In this document: in pieces, positions 63,417 through 64,000 of the stretch
Numbering within the stretch: position 1 is the stretch's first letter
Layout of the letters: each line of letters opens with the position of its first letter
NCBI GenBank assembly: GCA_902363625.1
Contig: CABJAS010000003.1
Span: 124,001 to 188,000, forward strand
Origin: Clostridiaceae bacterium
GTDB taxonomy: Bacteria > Bacillota_I > Bacilli_A > Erysipelotrichales > Coprobacillaceae
DNA length: 64,000 bases
Direction: 5' to 3'
Notes under the pieces: model-generated
Told to the model about the DNA's origin: nothing
The model's database searches: none
Seen by the model: the letters and a program-made list of their open reading frames with translations, nothing else
Translations under genes and position numbers: made by a program

Positions 63417-64000
63417 TTATTTTCCAAATTCTTCCAAGATTAATTCCGGATTATTCTTTTCTGCCCAGCGAATTCCCCATTCGTTCGTAAACAGTAATAG
63501 GAAATTTCCTTTTAAATCCTGTATTTTCTTGGTATCTGATGATAAATTTAATTTATTTAAATCAATCTCTTTATTCCCTATCCAACGGATAAAACGATAA
63601 GATAGATTCGTTCTTTCAATATCCACATTATATTCTGATTTCAAACGATGTTCCAGTACTTCAAACTGCAGTACACCGACAACTCCGACAATAATTTCTT
63701 CCATCCCCGATAAAGGCGATTGGAAGATCTGAATCGCTCCTTCTTTAGCAATCTGCTCTACACCTTTAACAAACTGCTTACGTTTCATCGAGTCTTTGTT
63801 TCGAATGCTGGCAAAGTGTTCGGGAGCAAAGGTTGGAATCCCATCAAATTCAAATTTGTTGGAAGCCGTACATAATGTATCTCCGATTGAATAAATTCCC
63901 GGATCAAATATTCCGATTACATCTCCGGCATAGGCTTCTTCAACGGTTTCACGGTCTGAAGCCATCAATTGCTTAGACTGATTCAGCTTTACTTTCTTTT
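63417..64000 (-). CDS. prfC: Peptide chain release factor 3, C-terminal part
   Basis: RF3 is the GTPase that recycles RF1/RF2 from ribosomes. The window holds the last 194 codons, and the frame continues past the right edge. The segment MASDRETVEEAYAGDVIGIF is characteristic of RF3 domain II, followed by FAPEHFASIRNKDSMKRKQF and GAIQIF, and the C-terminal domain with VGVLQFEVLEHRLKSEYNV. The G domain lies outside the window. Confidence 0.93.
   Translation of the reverse strand, partial: KKVKLNQSKQLMASDRETVEEAYAGDVIGIFDPGIYSIGDTLCTASNKFEFDGIPTFAPEHFASIRNKDSMKRKQFVKGVEQIAKEGAIQIFQSPLSGMEEIIVGVVGVLQFEVLEHRLKSEYNVDIERTNLSYRFIRWIGNKEIDLNKLNLSSDTKKIQDLKGNFLLLFTNEWGIRWAEKNNPELILEEFGK

Overview
The window is A+T-rich DNA of low-G+C Firmicutes (Bacillota) type. 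Pointers to this are strong AGGAGG ribosome sites, TTGACA/TATAAT promoters, many intrinsic terminators with U-tracts, a methionine aminopeptidase with a SEC-C finger, a type III glutamine synthetase beside a type I enzyme, sortase-anchored surface proteins and Rgg/XRE regulators. Desulfoferrodoxin suggests an anaerobe. The mix fits a gut Erysipelotrichia-like organism, but that placement is inference. No rRNA, CRISPR array or intact transposase was seen. One tRNA-like gene lies at 47832-47905.

Layout. 1-4.3 kb: MATE exporter start, CstA transporter, uracil-DNA glycosylase, deformylase homologue and methionine aminopeptidase. 4.4-11.6 kb: an ABC exporter with a palindromic leader, a MecA-like penicillin-binding protein, and a second three-gene ABC exporter bracketed by a 50-bp direct repeat. 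11.6-19.6 kb: two tandem GH1 phospho-beta-glucosidases around a GNAT gene, a PHP phosphatase, an isochorismatase-like hydrolase, Ogt, and XRE and Rgg regulators. 19.6-28.8 kb: an ABC-F protein behind a leader-peptide attenuator; pyrG, an ANTAR RNA-binding regulator and glnA in one operon; divergent glnN; then purF. Both glutamine synthetase leaders carry an ANTAR-type hexaloop hairpin that competes with a terminator. 28.8-35.4 kb: a decayed dehydrogenase and a dapH-carA-carB operon behind an unexplained attenuated leader. 35.4-40.0 kb: gene remnants around a compact sirtuin-like protein and a large wall-anchored protein, including a decayed serine recombinase.

40.0-47.6 kb: GlpQ-like phosphodiesterase, several regulator/membrane-protein modules, two acetyltransferase/VOC genes, a MATE exporter, a cold-shock protein and an MFS carrier. 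47.6-54 kb: the tRNA gene, then a five-gene operon for an ECF vitamin-type importer (DUF4430 lipoprotein, EcfT, fused double EcfA, S component and a sortase-anchored beta-propeller protein), then a dead amidase gene. 54-64 kb: desulfoferrodoxin, an EttA/YbiT-like ABC-F protein, a P-type-ATPase-like membrane protein that has lost its whole phosphorylation/nucleotide-binding region, a TetR regulator with a divergent hydrolase and twin operators, an MFS gene, leucyl aminopeptidase, a GNAT gene and the 3' part of release factor 3.

The most distinctive items are the dual ANTAR-controlled glutamine synthetase leaders (24966-25295), the ABC-F leader-peptide switch (21262-21392), the P-type ATPase pseudoenzyme (56171-57904), the surface-propeller/DUF4430/ECF operon (47992-53530) and the 50-bp repeat-bounded ABC exporter (8989-11603).
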